A stretch of DNA of 64,000 nucleotides from JALZAI01 sp038212215 (lineage in GTDB: Bacteria > Actinomycetota > Actinomycetes > Mycobacteriales > Jatrophihabitantaceae). Under the pieces are notes generated by a model that did not search any database, was not told the origin of the DNA, and worked only from the letters and a program-made list of their open reading frames with translations. The translations under genes and the position numbers were made by a program. Below, one piece after another: positions 19,285 to 27,071 of the stretch (its first letter is position 1; each line of letters opens with the position of its first letter). The stretch spans positions 124,001-188,000 of the forward strand of contig JBBQUT010000002.1 of NCBI GenBank assembly GCA_038212215.1, given 5' to 3'.

Positions 19285-19740
19285 CTAGCGGCCGGTGTTG
19301 CAGTAGTCCCTCGTTGCGGAGCGTTGCCAGGCTTCCGGTCCCGCTCCGGGAGGGGAGAAAATCACGTAGCCGTTAGGTGCGGTTGACGTTCGGGCCCGAA
19401 GGCGTAACGGCCACGGCTGGTCAGGGAACTTGGCACAATCCGTGATCTTCAATGCCAGGGTGAAGGGGGTGGTGGCCCCCGGCGCGAGGGTCACTTCGCT
19501 GGGGGCTGAGGTAGTAGATGAATCATCGAAGATCAGACCGTCTGGCAGGGAATCTCGGCCACGGTAAGGGCGAAACAGCGCGATAGGAGAGTTCCCGATG
19601 GTTATCGTGTACTGAAGTTTCGGCCCGTCAGTCTGCACTTGAAACGCCAGAACACAGAGCAGGATGACAACCGCGATAAGGACAACGGCGACGACGATCA
19701 TCACTGAGCCGCCATCTCCTAGAACGGCTGGGCCAACCAT
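19285..19740 (-). CDS. Membrane-anchored hypothetical protein
   Basis: I do not recognise this 151-residue protein. From ATG 19740 it has one strongly hydrophobic helix near the N terminus (VMIVVAVVLIAVVILLCVLA), followed by an extracytoplasmic part with beta-type sequence such as LQYTITIGNSPIALF and SEVTLAPGATTPFTLALKI and two cysteines (about 112 and 148). The frame extends upstream to 19911, but that stretch is Arg/Cys-rich and looks non-coding. ATG 19740 has a GAAGG-like site. The stop abuts the IS630 remnant, so the gene may have been moved or trimmed. Confidence 0.5.
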   Translation of the reverse strand: MVGPAVLGDGGSVMIVVAVVLIAVVILLCVLAFQVQTDGPKLQYTITIGNSPIALFRPYRGRDSLPDGLIFDDSSTTSAPSEVTLAPGATTPFTLALKITDCAKFPDQPWPLRLRARTSTAPNGYVIFSPPGAGPEAWQRSATRDYCNTGR

Positions 19741-20212
19741 TAGATGGACCTTCGGCAGAGCTGCGGCGTGCCAGCGGGCACGCTCGGCAAGGCCCATCGG
19801 CACACCGTGCAACGATCGTTGCGTGCTTCTTCCTGATCTCTTCCGCGACCCGCACCCCGTGCCCGTGCAGATAGCGGCGTGGGAAATCCTCGCGATCGTG
19901 CTCGTGGTCACGCATCACTCGCTGCCCGGCTCACTCGCCCTTCTGACCGCCGCGATCGTCAACTACGTGACCGCCCCGCACTACAGCCACCGATCGCGAC
20001 GTTGATGGCGAGCGCGCCTCTGTGAGAAGAACACGTGAAACGCACCACTCGGGATGCTCGTCCGGCCCTCCCGAACGCGGGTGATGCCGTTCCAGGCAGG
20101 TCCGCGCACTGGGCGCGAATCGGCAAGGTCGCGCTCATCGGCAATGGTCATCTCGTACGCGGGCCGATGAACGCGGTATGAGCGCGGGGCACCGCGTGGG
20201 CACACCGAACAC
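19741..20212. other. Region without a supportable gene
   Basis: About 470 bases with no convincing gene. Minus-strand frames contain the protein-like stretches YLHGHGVRVAEEIRKKHATI (near 19810-19870) and PAYEMTIADERDLADSRPV (near 20100-20160), each broken by stops or lacking a start. They may be relics of lost genes. I could not assign either. Confidence 0.3.
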
Positions 20213-20554
20213 GTGTCCGCCATCGCTGTCGTCCGCATCCCGAGCTCGCTGGGAGGTACCGCGCGGCGGTACAAGCTTTTGATCGACGGTAAGGAATGCG
20301 GCTCGCTGGCAGGTGCTGACGAAGTGATCGTCGCCGTGGAGCCCGGAGAGCACGAGGTTCAGGCACGCATCGATTGGACTGAGAGCGATGTCCTGCGGAT
20401 AACGGCAGAGCCGGACGAGACGATCTCGCTTTGTGTCCGCCCGGCGGCACAGACCCGACTTGGCATGTGGAAGGCGATGTTTGGCAGTCGCGGTTTTCTC
20501 AAGCTCGAGGTCTTGCGCGATCAGTGGACCGCTATGCCGCGACCATCGGCATGA
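20213..20554 (+). CDS. Small beta-rich hypothetical protein
   Basis: Protein of 113 residues with a GTG start. It has a beta-sandwich look: RYKLLIDGKECGSL, then EVIVAVEPGEHEVQARIDW, then the hydrophobic strand ETISLCVRP. This pattern (surface loop of the type IDG...G, then PGEHEVQ) is common in small actinobacterial proteins of unknown function and recalls PEGA-like repeats. No signal peptide is visible. It lies alone in the accessory segment, 49 bases before the antitoxin gene, and could be cargo. Function unknown. Confidence 0.55.
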   Translation: MSAIAVVRIPSSLGGTARRYKLLIDGKECGSLAGADEVIVAVEPGEHEVQARIDWTESDVLRITAEPDETISLCVRPAAQTRLGMWKAMFGSRGFLKLEVLRDQWTAMPRPSA

Positions 20555-20602
20555 GCGGTTCGTTCTGCGCCAAGACTGCAGGCGAGTGACTACGATGTAG
20601 TT

Positions 20603-21046
20603 ATGGGTAGTAGTTCGCCGCGGTCGATCCGTTTCGATGATCGGGTCAGTTCGCGGTTGTCGGCGTACGTGTCCCGGCATCCGGGCCTGTCGGGGTCATC
20701 GGTGGCGAACCGGTTCGTGGACGAAGGTTTGCGGATGGAAGAGCATCCCGGTGTCGTCTTTCGTGACGGGCGGACTGGACGTCGGGCGGTGCTGGTCGGT
20801 GGCCCGGATGTGCGGGAGGTGATCTGGGCGGTGCGCTCGGCACGAGCTGCCGAGCACGACCTGGACGCGGCCGGCGTGCTCGCGCTCGTTGAGACGAACA
20901 CCGGCGTCCCGGCCCGCCTGGTCGAGACCGCGGTGCGGTACTGGTCGGCTTACCCCGACGAGATCGAAGCGTGGATCACCGATGTCGATGCGCTCGAGGT
21001 CGACGCGGTGGCGGCGTGGGAGCGTGCGCAGGAACTTCTCGCCTAG
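20603..21046 (+). CDS. Ribbon-helix-helix antitoxin
   Basis: Protein of 147 residues. The N-terminal 45 residues, SPRSIRFDDRVSSRLSAYVS and onward, form a ribbon-helix-helix DNA-binding domain. The rest, including ETNTGVPARLVETAVRYWSA, is a VapB-like helical part that should neutralise the toxin. A TACGAT hexamer ends 6 bases before the ATG, which suggests a leaderless transcript. The stop codon overlaps the toxin start by one base. It is the antitoxin of the only intact toxin-antitoxin pair in the accessory segment and probably represses its own operon. Confidence 0.8.
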   Translation: MGSSSPRSIRFDDRVSSRLSAYVSRHPGLSGSSVANRFVDEGLRMEEHPGVVFRDGRTGRRAVLVGGPDVREVIWAVRSARAAEHDLDAAGVLALVETNTGVPARLVETAVRYWSAYPDEIEAWITDVDALEVDAVAAWERAQELLA

Positions 21047-21450
21047 TGACGCCTCCCTTAGCTGGGTCCGGGAGCGGAACCGCTCGGGCGGTATTGCTTG
21101 ATGAGATGTTGTCCGGCACCATCGCCGCGCGTCTGCGCGAACGCGGGCTCGATGTGCGCGCGGTGGTCGAGGACGCGCTGATGGTGTCGGCACCGGATGA
21201 GGATCTGCTGGTGATCGCGGCCGCGCAGAACCGCGTCCTGGTCACGGCGAACATCGCTGACTTCGCGGCGATCGCGACCGACTGGCGCTCGGCCGGACGC
21301 GTGCATGCCGGCCTGGTCTACCTTGCGCACCGCACCTTTCCGCAGGACCGCTCACTGCTCGGCGCACTGGTCGAGTCGCTGACTGCCCTGTCGAGCGCCG
21401 GCGGCCTGCCCGCCCCGGGCGCTGAAACCTTCCTGCACCGAACCTCCTGA
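21046..21450 (+). CDS. PIN-like toxin (DUF5615 family)
   Basis: Predicted ribonuclease toxin of 134 residues. The N-terminal VLLDEMLS carries the first acidic residues, DEDLLVIAAAQNRVLVTANI followed by ADF carries the later ones, and VYLAHRTFPQD follows. This matches the Mut7-C/DUF5615 PIN-like family. The GTG start at 21046 shares its first base with the antitoxin stop (TAGTG), so the pair is translationally coupled. An open frame extends upstream to 20971 but inside the antitoxin gene. It probably cleaves RNA when the antitoxin is degraded. Confidence 0.78.
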   Translation: MTPPLAGSGSGTARAVLLDEMLSGTIAARLRERGLDVRAVVEDALMVSAPDEDLLVIAAAQNRVLVTANIADFAAIATDWRSAGRVHAGLVYLAHRTFPQDRSLLGALVESLTALSSAGGLPAPGAETFLHRTS

Positions 21451-21568
21451 GCCCGGCCCGCCCATAAATTAACGCAACGAATTCGCGCCCACTGCTCCAA
21501 TCACGCCACGGAGCGAAATTCCTGCGGACCCTTGCGGACTAAAGCTTGATCATCAAGTCAGAAAATGA

Positions 21569-21597
21569 CTGGAGGCCCTGGAATCCGGGGCCTCCAG
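21569..21597 (-). terminator. glnA rho-independent terminator
   Basis: CTGGAGGCCC at 21569-21578 and GGGCCTCCAG at 21588-21597 form a perfect 10-bp stem around a 9-base loop. Read on the minus strand it is followed by AGTCATTTTCTG, a U-rich tail. It lies 13 bases past the glnA stop. The distal copy of the glnA end at 18658-18686 lacks it. Confidence 0.85.
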
Positions 21598-21606
21598 TGC
21601 GAACGA

Positions 21607-21635
21607 CGATCAGCAGTCGTAGTAGAGCTCGAACT
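21607..21635. repeat. 29-bp direct repeat, copy at the glnA 3' end
   Basis: Overlaps the final eight codons and stop of intact glnA (FELYYDC-stop). It is identical to 18658-18686. In the integration model this side reconstitutes the host gene and the other copy marks the far end of the element. Confidence 0.9.
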
Positions 21636-23034
21636 CGTGGGGGTGGGGGCGCAGCCGAATCGGGTCGACCTCGGCGACGCGCTTGTAACTGATCCAAGCG
21701 TCGATGAGATCCTCGGTGAAGACGCCGCCCTCGGTGAGGTACTCGTGATCGGCCTCGAGCGAGTTGAGCACCGCGTCGAGCGAGCCGGGAACCTGCGCGA
21801 TGGAGGCAAGTTCGTCCGGCGGCAGCTCGTAGAGATCCTTGTCGACGGGAGCGGGCGGCTCGATCTTGTTCTTGATACCGTCGACGCCGGCCATCAGCAT
21901 CGCCGAAAAGGCGAGATAAGGGTTGCACGCCGGGTCGGGCACCCGGAATTCGATGCGCTTGGCCTTGGCGTTCGTGCCGGTGATCGGCACCCGGATGCAC
22001 GCCGAGCGGTTGCCGGCGCTGTAGACGAGATTGACCGGCGCCTCGTACCCCGGCACCAGCCGGTGGTAGCTATTCACCGTCGGGTTTGTGAACGCAAGCA
22101 GTGACGGCGCGTGGTGCAGCAGGCCGCCGATGTAGAAGCGCGCGATATCCGAGAGCCCCGCGTAGCCGAGCTCGTCATAGAACAGCGGAGTGCCGTCCTT
22201 CCACAACGACTGGTGGCAATGCATTCCGGACCCGTTATCGCCGAAGAGCGGCTTGGGCATGAACGTCGCGGTCTTGCCGTTCGCCCACGCGACATTCTTG
22301 ACGATGTACTTGAACTTCAGCACCTCGTCGGCGGCGAATGTCAGCGTGTTGAACTTGTAGTTGATCTCGGCCTGTCCGGCGGTGCCCACCTCGTGGTGCG
22401 CCCGCTCGATTTCCAAGCCCGACGCGATGAGCGCGGTGCTCATCTGGTCGCGCAAGTCCGCGAAGTGGTCGACGGGCGGCAGGGGGAAGTATCCGCCCTT
22501 GTAGCGCGTCTTGTACCCGCGGTTGCCGCCCTCCTCGACGCGTCCGGTGTTCCAAGCGCCCTCGACCGAATCGATGTGGTAATAGCCCTCGTTCTGTGAC
22601 GTTTGAAAGCGGACGTCGTCGAAGACGTAGAACTCCGCCTCCGGGCCGAAGTAGACGGTGTCGGCAATGCCGGTGGAGCTCAGGTAGGCCTCGGCCTTCG
22701 CTGCGACCTGGCGTGGATCACGCTCGTAGGGCTCCCCGGTGCGCGGCTCGACGATCGAGAAGGCGACATTGAGCGTCTTCGCGGCACGGAACGGGTCGAG
22801 GTAGGCCGTTGCGACGTCGGGGATCAGCTTCATGTCCGACTTGTGGATTGCCGCGAATCCCCGGATCGAGGAACCGTCGAACATCACACCGTCGGTGAAG
22901 AAGTCGTCCGGCAGCGTTGCGGCGGGGACGTTGAAGTGCTGCTGCTGGCCGGGAAGATCGGTGAAGCGAACGTCGATGTATTCGACGTTCTCCTTCTTGA
23001 TGAAGCTCAGAACCTCGTCGGAACTGGTGAACAT
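21610..23034 (-). CDS. glnA: Glutamine synthetase type I
   Basis: Makes glutamine from glutamate, ammonia and ATP as a cytoplasmic dodecamer. The 474-residue protein begins MFTSSDEVLSFIKKENVEYI. It contains the Asp-pocket and ATP regions (MFDGSSIRGF, MHCHQSLWKDG) and the adenylylation loop KDLYELPPDEL with its target Tyr, so control by GlnE is likely. ATG 23034 has GGAGG just upstream; a start at 23067 would add 11 residues. The order glnA-RDD-DUF4191 matches the glnA1 locus of mycobacteria. A GlnR-like box is upstream and a strong terminator downstream. Confidence 0.97.
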   Translation of the reverse strand: MFTSSDEVLSFIKKENVEYIDVRFTDLPGQQQHFNVPAATLPDDFFTDGVMFDGSSIRGFAAIHKSDMKLIPDVATAYLDPFRAAKTLNVAFSIVEPRTGEPYERDPRQVAAKAEAYLSSTGIADTVYFGPEAEFYVFDDVRFQTSQNEGYYHIDSVEGAWNTGRVEEGGNRGYKTRYKGGYFPLPPVDHFADLRDQMSTALIASGLEIERAHHEVGTAGQAEINYKFNTLTFAADEVLKFKYIVKNVAWANGKTATFMPKPLFGDNGSGMHCHQSLWKDGTPLFYDELGYAGLSDIARFYIGGLLHHAPSLLAFTNPTVNSYHRLVPGYEAPVNLVYSAGNRSACIRVPITGTNAKAKRIEFRVPDPACNPYLAFSAMLMAGVDGIKNKIEPPAPVDKDLYELPPDELASIAQVPGSLDAVLNSLEADHEYLTEGGVFTEDLIDAWISYKRVAEVDPIRLRPHPHEFELYYDC

Positions 23035-23109
23035 CTGTCCTCCGTGTCGAAGCGGTGCGGTGGTCATCGGACTTGGTCGAAAACGATGCCGCGATCCTTG
23101 CGGCTGCGT

Positions 23110-23125
23110 GTTTCCGGGATGTTGC
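23110..23125 (-). promoter_or_regulatory. Candidate GlnR box upstream of glnA
   Basis: On the minus strand the sequence reads GCAAC, six bases, then GAAAC. The actinobacterial GlnR consensus is gTnAC-N6-GaAAC, so one position differs. It lies 76-91 bases before the glnA start, inside the 119-base gap after the RDD gene. Nitrogen control of glnA by GlnR is known in the phylum. Confidence 0.45.
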
Positions 23126-23153
23126 GGCCGAAGTCAGCTTGCAGCAGTGGACG

Positions 23154-23594
23154 TCACGCGTGGACGATCGCGGTGTCGGTGAGCCGGTCGTGCATCCCCC
23201 GCCCGTCGCGGTCCCAAATGACCGCGGGGATCAGCAGGAACAACAGGATCGTGCGCAATGCAGCCCGTCCTGGATTGACGGGTGCCGTTCGGTCGACGCG
23301 GATCAGCCGTAACCCGAACAGGTACATCCCGAGCGTCCGGCCGGCGACGAGCACCCCAACGACGTAATCGAGTGCCAACGGGACGAGGCTCCACGAGCCG
23401 GGCAGCCGGTCAGCGGCGCCGGCGCCGGAGCCGCGGCGCAGAATCGCTACGAACAAGCCCGCCACCAGCGCTGCTGCCAGCGCGTCGACCACGAACGCGC
23501 CGAGTCGCTGCCCGGTCGTGGACAGTGCGCCCGGCCCGTGCTCGGGGAGCCCGAGCCGCTCGCCGCGGTAGGCCTGGGCCGCCGGCGAAGTCAC
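23154..23594 (-). CDS. RDD family membrane protein
   Basis: Membrane protein of 146 residues with three hydrophobic segments. The RDD motif residues lie in TGQRLGAFVVDALAAALVAG (Arg and Asp of the first helix). RTLGMYLFGLRLIRVD and DRDGRGMHDRLTDTAIVHA complete the family signature. RDD proteins are small transport-related membrane proteins of unclear substrate. The GTG start overlaps the stop of the DUF4191 gene (GTGA), so it is expressed with it. The gene also adjoins glnA in mycobacteria (from memory, Rv2219A). A regulatory link with GlnA is not shown. Confidence 0.87.
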   Translation of the reverse strand: MTSPAAQAYRGERLGLPEHGPGALSTTGQRLGAFVVDALAAALVAGLFVAILRRGSGAGAADRLPGSWSLVPLALDYVVGVLVAGRTLGMYLFGLRLIRVDRTAPVNPGRAALRTILLFLLIPAVIWDRDGRGMHDRLTDTAIVHA

Positions 23595-24352
23595 GATCGG
23601 CGGCGCACCGTGCGCTGCACGTTGCGCATCTTCGCGCCCTGGGGCAACGGCCCCTTCGGCATCGCAGCTCGCGCCCCGCCGAGCGCGCCGAGGCGCTTGT
23701 CGAGCATCGAAACTTCCTGCTTGGACAGGTTGTTCGGCAGCTTCAGCAGGTAGCGCTGCAGCTTGCTCAGTCGCAACTCACCGTCGCCCGTCCCGACAAT
23801 GACGTCGTAAATCGGGGTGTCGCCGGCGATGCGCGAAATCTTCTTCTTCTCCTGCGCGATGAGCCCGCGGACCCGGTGCGCAGCACCTTCGCCAACGAGC
23901 ACGACGCCGGGACGCCCGACCAGGCGGTGTACCGCGTCGAGTTGGGTGGTCCCAGCGATACCTGCCTGCAGCCGCCAGTCGCCCTTGAGTTGCTGTTGCA
24001 GCATCCAGCCTGCCGCACCGGGTTGACCCTCCGCCTGGCTGAACATCGCGCGTTGCGCTCGCCGACTAAAGATCAGCATCGCAACGATGAGGAAGCTGAA
24101 GACGGCGAACGGGATCGGCGCGAGCGCGGATCCGGTCACCGCAAAGACGAGCAGGTAGAACGCGGCCGCAGCCAGTACTCCGAACAGGATCGCGTAAGGC
24201 AGGAACTTGGGATCCTGTTTGCGGGTCAGCGTGAACGCCTGGGCAAGGTTGCGCCACGTCTGGCGACGCGCCTGCTTCTTCGCGCTGCGGGCAGCTTTCT
24301 TCTCGTCGCGAGTGCGTTTCGGCGGCTTTGCCGGGGCGGCGGATTTCGGCAT
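23591..24352 (-). CDS. DUF4191 membrane protein
   Basis: Conserved actinobacterial protein of 253 residues. A very basic N terminus (TRDEKKAARSAKKQARRQTW) precedes two hydrophobic helices near residues 50-95. A soluble C-terminal part contains GRPGVVLVGEGAAHRVRGLI and EVSMLDKRLGALGG. I chose ATG 24352, giving MPKSAAPAKP; the open frame extends 20 codons upstream without a better start. It is coupled to the RDD gene and sits between lipA and glnA as in mycobacteria (Rv2219, from memory). Its function is unknown. Confidence 0.87.
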   Translation of the reverse strand: MPKSAAPAKPPKRTRDEKKAARSAKKQARRQTWRNLAQAFTLTRKQDPKFLPYAILFGVLAAAAFYLLVFAVTGSALAPIPFAVFSFLIVAMLIFSRRAQRAMFSQAEGQPGAAGWMLQQQLKGDWRLQAGIAGTTQLDAVHRLVGRPGVVLVGEGAAHRVRGLIAQEKKKISRIAGDTPIYDVIVGTGDGELRLSKLQRYLLKLPNNLSKQEVSMLDKRLGALGGARAAMPKGPLPQGAKMRNVQRTVRRRS

Positions 24353-24569
24353 GGGTCCAGGATAGGGCCGCGGCGAGTAAGCGCAGCGCGCGAGCCGACG
24401 TTGGGGGCGCAAACGCCAGCCTCACAAGCATCGGACAAAAGCGCCCGTAATAGTGTCGAGATTTGGCAGTTACCGGCCAGAGATTAGGTAGTTACTAGTT
24501 CGTTATGAATACTGGCTAAATGCTGGCGCCCCCGCCCCAGCTCTTGCTGACAGATCGGACACACCCCCT

Positions 24570-25298
24570 ATGCGATCCCGCGCCCTAGCAGCTCTGGCCA
24601 TATTTGCGGCGCTCGTGGGGGCGCTACTCGTCGGTGCAGGATCCGCGCAAGCGACGACGACGCAGTACTCGGCTGGCATTGTCGCGGCCTACCAGCACCG
24701 CGACGGAAACACCGTCGTTAGCGGCTGGGTTTATGACCGCACGGATCGTTCGCGATATGTCTGGGCCTGCCTGTGGAGCATGAACCGGTGCCAACGCGTG
24801 TTCAAAGCGAGCATGCGCACCCCGGACGGGCGGCCCGGGCACGGATACCGCGTGGTGCTTTCACGCGCACAGTCGGGAAACATCGTGTTGTTGCGTCACG
24901 CTCCGACCGAGACGCTCGCGGGCGCGTGGGTATCCACACCTGGTTCGCGGATCGTCACAGTTGCCAGGCGGGAGGTAGGCGATCGCTACGTCTGGGGCGG
25001 CGCCTCGCCTAGTGGCTTCGACTGCTCTGGCTTGGCGATGTGGTCCTACCGTCATGCCAACGTCGCCAATCTGCCGCATCAGTCCGAGCAGCAGCGCTGG
25101 AGCGCCTATATGCACCCGATCTGGCGCTCGTCCGCGCGTCCCGGCGATCTGGTGTTCTACCTCAGCGGCGGGCGGGCCTACCACGTCGCAATCTATGCCG
25201 GCAACAATGCGCAGTACTCGGCGACAAACCCCGCGGCCGGTGTGCGCTATGAGCACATCTGGGCGTCCAACGTCGAATTCCGTACTGACTGGCACTGA
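24570..25298 (+). CDS. Secreted NlpC/P60 peptidoglycan endopeptidase
   Basis: Protein of 242 residues with a signal peptide (ALAALAIFAALVGALLVGAG, cleavage near AQA about residue 28). An N-terminal domain of about 90 residues is not recognised; it has paired cysteines in WACLWSMNRCQR. The C-terminal NlpC/P60 domain starts near 128, with catalytic Cys in FDCSG and His in YHVAIY. It should cut peptide stems in the cell wall. The 217-base upstream region is AT-rich, but I saw no clear c-di-AMP riboswitch. The stop codon lies in a threefold 10-bp tandem repeat. Confidence 0.85.
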   Translation: MRSRALAALAIFAALVGALLVGAGSAQATTTQYSAGIVAAYQHRDGNTVVSGWVYDRTDRSRYVWACLWSMNRCQRVFKASMRTPDGRPGHGYRVVLSRAQSGNIVLLRHAPTETLAGAWVSTPGSRIVTVARREVGDRYVWGGASPSGFDCSGLAMWSYRHANVANLPHQSEQQRWSAYMHPIWRSSARPGDLVFYLSGGRAYHVAIYAGNNAQYSATNPAAGVRYEHIWASNVEFRTDWH

Positions 25299-25314
25299 GT
25301 GGCACTGACTGGCG
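25285..25314. repeat. 10-bp tandem repeat x3 across the NlpC/P60 stop codon
   Basis: Units CTGACTGGCA, CTGAGTGGCA and CTGACTGGCG follow directly. The gene's stop TGA (25296-25298) lies in the second unit. Confidence 0.85.
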
Positions 25315-25359
25315 CTCTGAACTCGCACTCGCCCGTCGTTGAGCCGACGTCGCTCAGTC

Positions 25360-26283
25360 TCAGCGCGCGGCGACGGCCTGCTGGTACAGCCGCCCGGCCC
25401 GATACGACGAGCGCACCAGTGGCCCGCTCATGACGCCGGCGAAGCCGATGTCCTCGGCTTCCTCGCGCATCTGCACGAACTCCTCGGGCTTGACCCAACG
25501 CTCGACCGGGTGGTGCTTCGGCGACGGCCGAAGGTATTGCGTGATGGTGATCAGTTCGCAGCCGGCATCGTGAAGATCCTGTAGTGCTTGGCTGATCTCC
25601 GCGCGCTCCTCGCCCATGCCGAGGATCAGGTTGGACTTCGTGACAAGCCCGACGGCACGGGCGGCTCGAATCACGTCGAGCGAACGCTCGTAGCGAAAGC
25701 CCGGGCGGATCCGCTTGAAGATTCGAGGCACCGTCTCGACATTGTGCGCGAACACCTCGGGGCGGCTGGCGAACACCTCGGCCAGTAGCTCGGGGATCGC
25801 GTTGAAGTCCGGCGCGAGTAGTTCGACGCCCGTGCCCGGATTCACCTGGTGAATCTGACGGACCGTTTCGGCGTAGAGCCAGGCGCCACCATCGGCGAGG
25901 TCGTCGCGCGCCACCCCGGTGATGGTGGCGTAGCGCAATCCCATCCTCTGGACGCTTTCCGCGACCCGCCGCGGTTCGTCGCGGTCCAATGGCAGCGGGC
26001 GGCCGGTGTCGATCTGGCAGAAGTCGCAGCGCCGGGTGCACTGGTCACCCCCGATGAGGAAGGTAGCCTCGCGGTCCTCCCAGCACTCGTAGATGTTGGG
26101 ACAGCCGGCTGCCTGGCAGACGGTGTGCAACCCCTCGCGCTTCACCAGCGCCTGCAATTGCGTGTACTCGGGACCCATCTTCGCCCGTGTCTTGATCCAG
26201 ACCGGCTTTCGTTCGATCGGGGTCTCGGTGTTGCGGGCCTCGACACGCAGCATCCGGCGACCTTCGGGGGAAACAGTGGTCAT
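25360..26283 (-). CDS. lipA: Lipoyl synthase
   Basis: Radical SAM enzyme that inserts two sulfurs into octanoyl groups on lipoyl domains. The 307-residue protein has the N-terminal auxiliary cluster motif CQAAGCPNIYEC near residues 57-68 and the SAM-cluster motif CTRRCDFC near 83-90. The ATG start overlaps the lipB stop by 4 bases, so octanoyl transfer and sulfur insertion are co-expressed. The products fit the lipoyl enzymes in this window (E2 and the GcvT system). The neighbourhood matches mycobacterial lipB-lipA. Confidence 0.95.
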   Translation of the reverse strand: MTTVSPEGRRMLRVEARNTETPIERKPVWIKTRAKMGPEYTQLQALVKREGLHTVCQAAGCPNIYECWEDREATFLIGGDQCTRRCDFCQIDTGRPLPLDRDEPRRVAESVQRMGLRYATITGVARDDLADGGAWLYAETVRQIHQVNPGTGVELLAPDFNAIPELLAEVFASRPEVFAHNVETVPRIFKRIRPGFRYERSLDVIRAARAVGLVTKSNLILGMGEERAEISQALQDLHDAGCELITITQYLRPSPKHHPVERWVKPEEFVQMREEAEDIGFAGVMSGPLVRSSYRAGRLYQQAVAAR

Positions 26284-26942
26284 GCCGACACCTTCGCGAG
26301 AGCGCCAGCGGCGGTGCCGAGTAGCAGGTCAGGCAGCAACCGCTCGACCCTCGGCAACACTTGGTCGACGGTTACGTCACGATCCAGTTCGTTGGTCAGC
26401 GACGTGACGCCTGCGTCCGCGATGCCGCATGGGACGAACTTCTCGAAGTACGACATGTCGGGATTACAGTTGAGTGCGAACCCGTGCAAGGTCACCCCGC
26501 GGGCGACCCGGATGCCGATGGCGCCGACCTTGCGATCCGGACCGCGGTCATCGGCTAGTACCCAGGCCCCGCTACGGCCGGCGACCCGTCCAGCAGCGAC
26601 CCCGAACTCGGCGCACACCGCGATCATGACACCCTCGATGCGCCGGACGTAGGCGACCACGTCGATCGGATCCGGCAACCGCAGGATCGGGTAGCCGACG
26701 AGTTGACCGGGCCCGTGCCAGGTAATCTTGCCGCCACGGTCGACATCGATGACGGGCGTGCCGTCGAACGGGCGCTCCCCGGCCTCGGTCCGTTTTCCGG
26801 CGGTGTACACCGGCGGGTGCTCGAGCAGCAGGACCGTGTTCGGCGCGCTACCGGCGACGACCGACTCGTGCACCTCGCGCTGACGCGCCCAGGCCTGCTC
26901 GTAATCGACGAGCCCGGCCCGGACGATCCGCAGTGCAGTCAC
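26280..26942 (-). CDS. lipB: Octanoyl-[acyl-carrier-protein]:protein transferase
   Basis: Transfers octanoyl from ACP to lipoyl domains. The protein is about 220 residues. Landmarks are the substrate motif GGKITWHGPGQLVGYPIL, the active-site Lys in DRKVGAIGIRV and the active-site Cys in FVPCGIADAGVTSL. I prefer GTG 26942 (VTALRIVRAG); a TTG at 26951 adds three residues. It is coupled to lipA downstream and divergent from the MMPL transporter gene. Confidence 0.93.
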   Translation of the reverse strand: MTALRIVRAGLVDYEQAWARQREVHESVVAGSAPNTVLLLEHPPVYTAGKRTEAGERPFDGTPVIDVDRGGKITWHGPGQLVGYPILRLPDPIDVVAYVRRIEGVMIAVCAEFGVAAGRVAGRSGAWVLADDRGPDRKVGAIGIRVARGVTLHGFALNCNPDMSYFEKFVPCGIADAGVTSLTNELDRDVTVDQVLPRVERLLPDLLLGTAAGALAKVSA

Positions 26943-27071
26943 GTCGCCCAACGGTACCTGCCGCTCGAAGGTCGCGGAAAGCCAGGCAACCGCACCGCAG
27001 ATCTCGGGAAACCATTCCGCCGTTGTCGGTGCTTGCAGATACCGTGAAGCCGACTCGTTGAAAGGATCGGT

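Larger units (their letters stand above)
18687..21606. mobile_element. Accessory segment bounded by glnA 3'-end repeats
   Basis: About 2.9 kb between two 29-bp direct repeats. It contains a decayed DUF433-type antitoxin, a frameshifted Phd/YefM-type antitoxin, an IS630 transposase fragment, an orphan membrane protein, a small unknown protein and an intact toxin-antitoxin pair. No integrase or recombinase gene is visible. The content and repeats suggest the residue of an integrated element, but the repeat alone does not prove mobility. Confidence 0.5.

Noticed and set aside
19628..19918. Minus-strand frame with YLHGHGVRVAEEIRKKHA
   Set aside because: It looks protein-like but overlaps the membrane protein frame, lacks a good start and degrades into shadow sequence. 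It is noted only as a possible relic.
18687..21606. An integrase or recombinase gene in the island
   Set aside because: No tyrosine or serine recombinase motif was found on either strand; only an IS630 fragment is present.
24353..24569. c-di-AMP (ydaO-type) riboswitch before the NlpC/P60 gene
   Set aside because: Such switches often precede wall hydrolase genes, but I could not find the conserved core here; the stretch is merely AT-rich.
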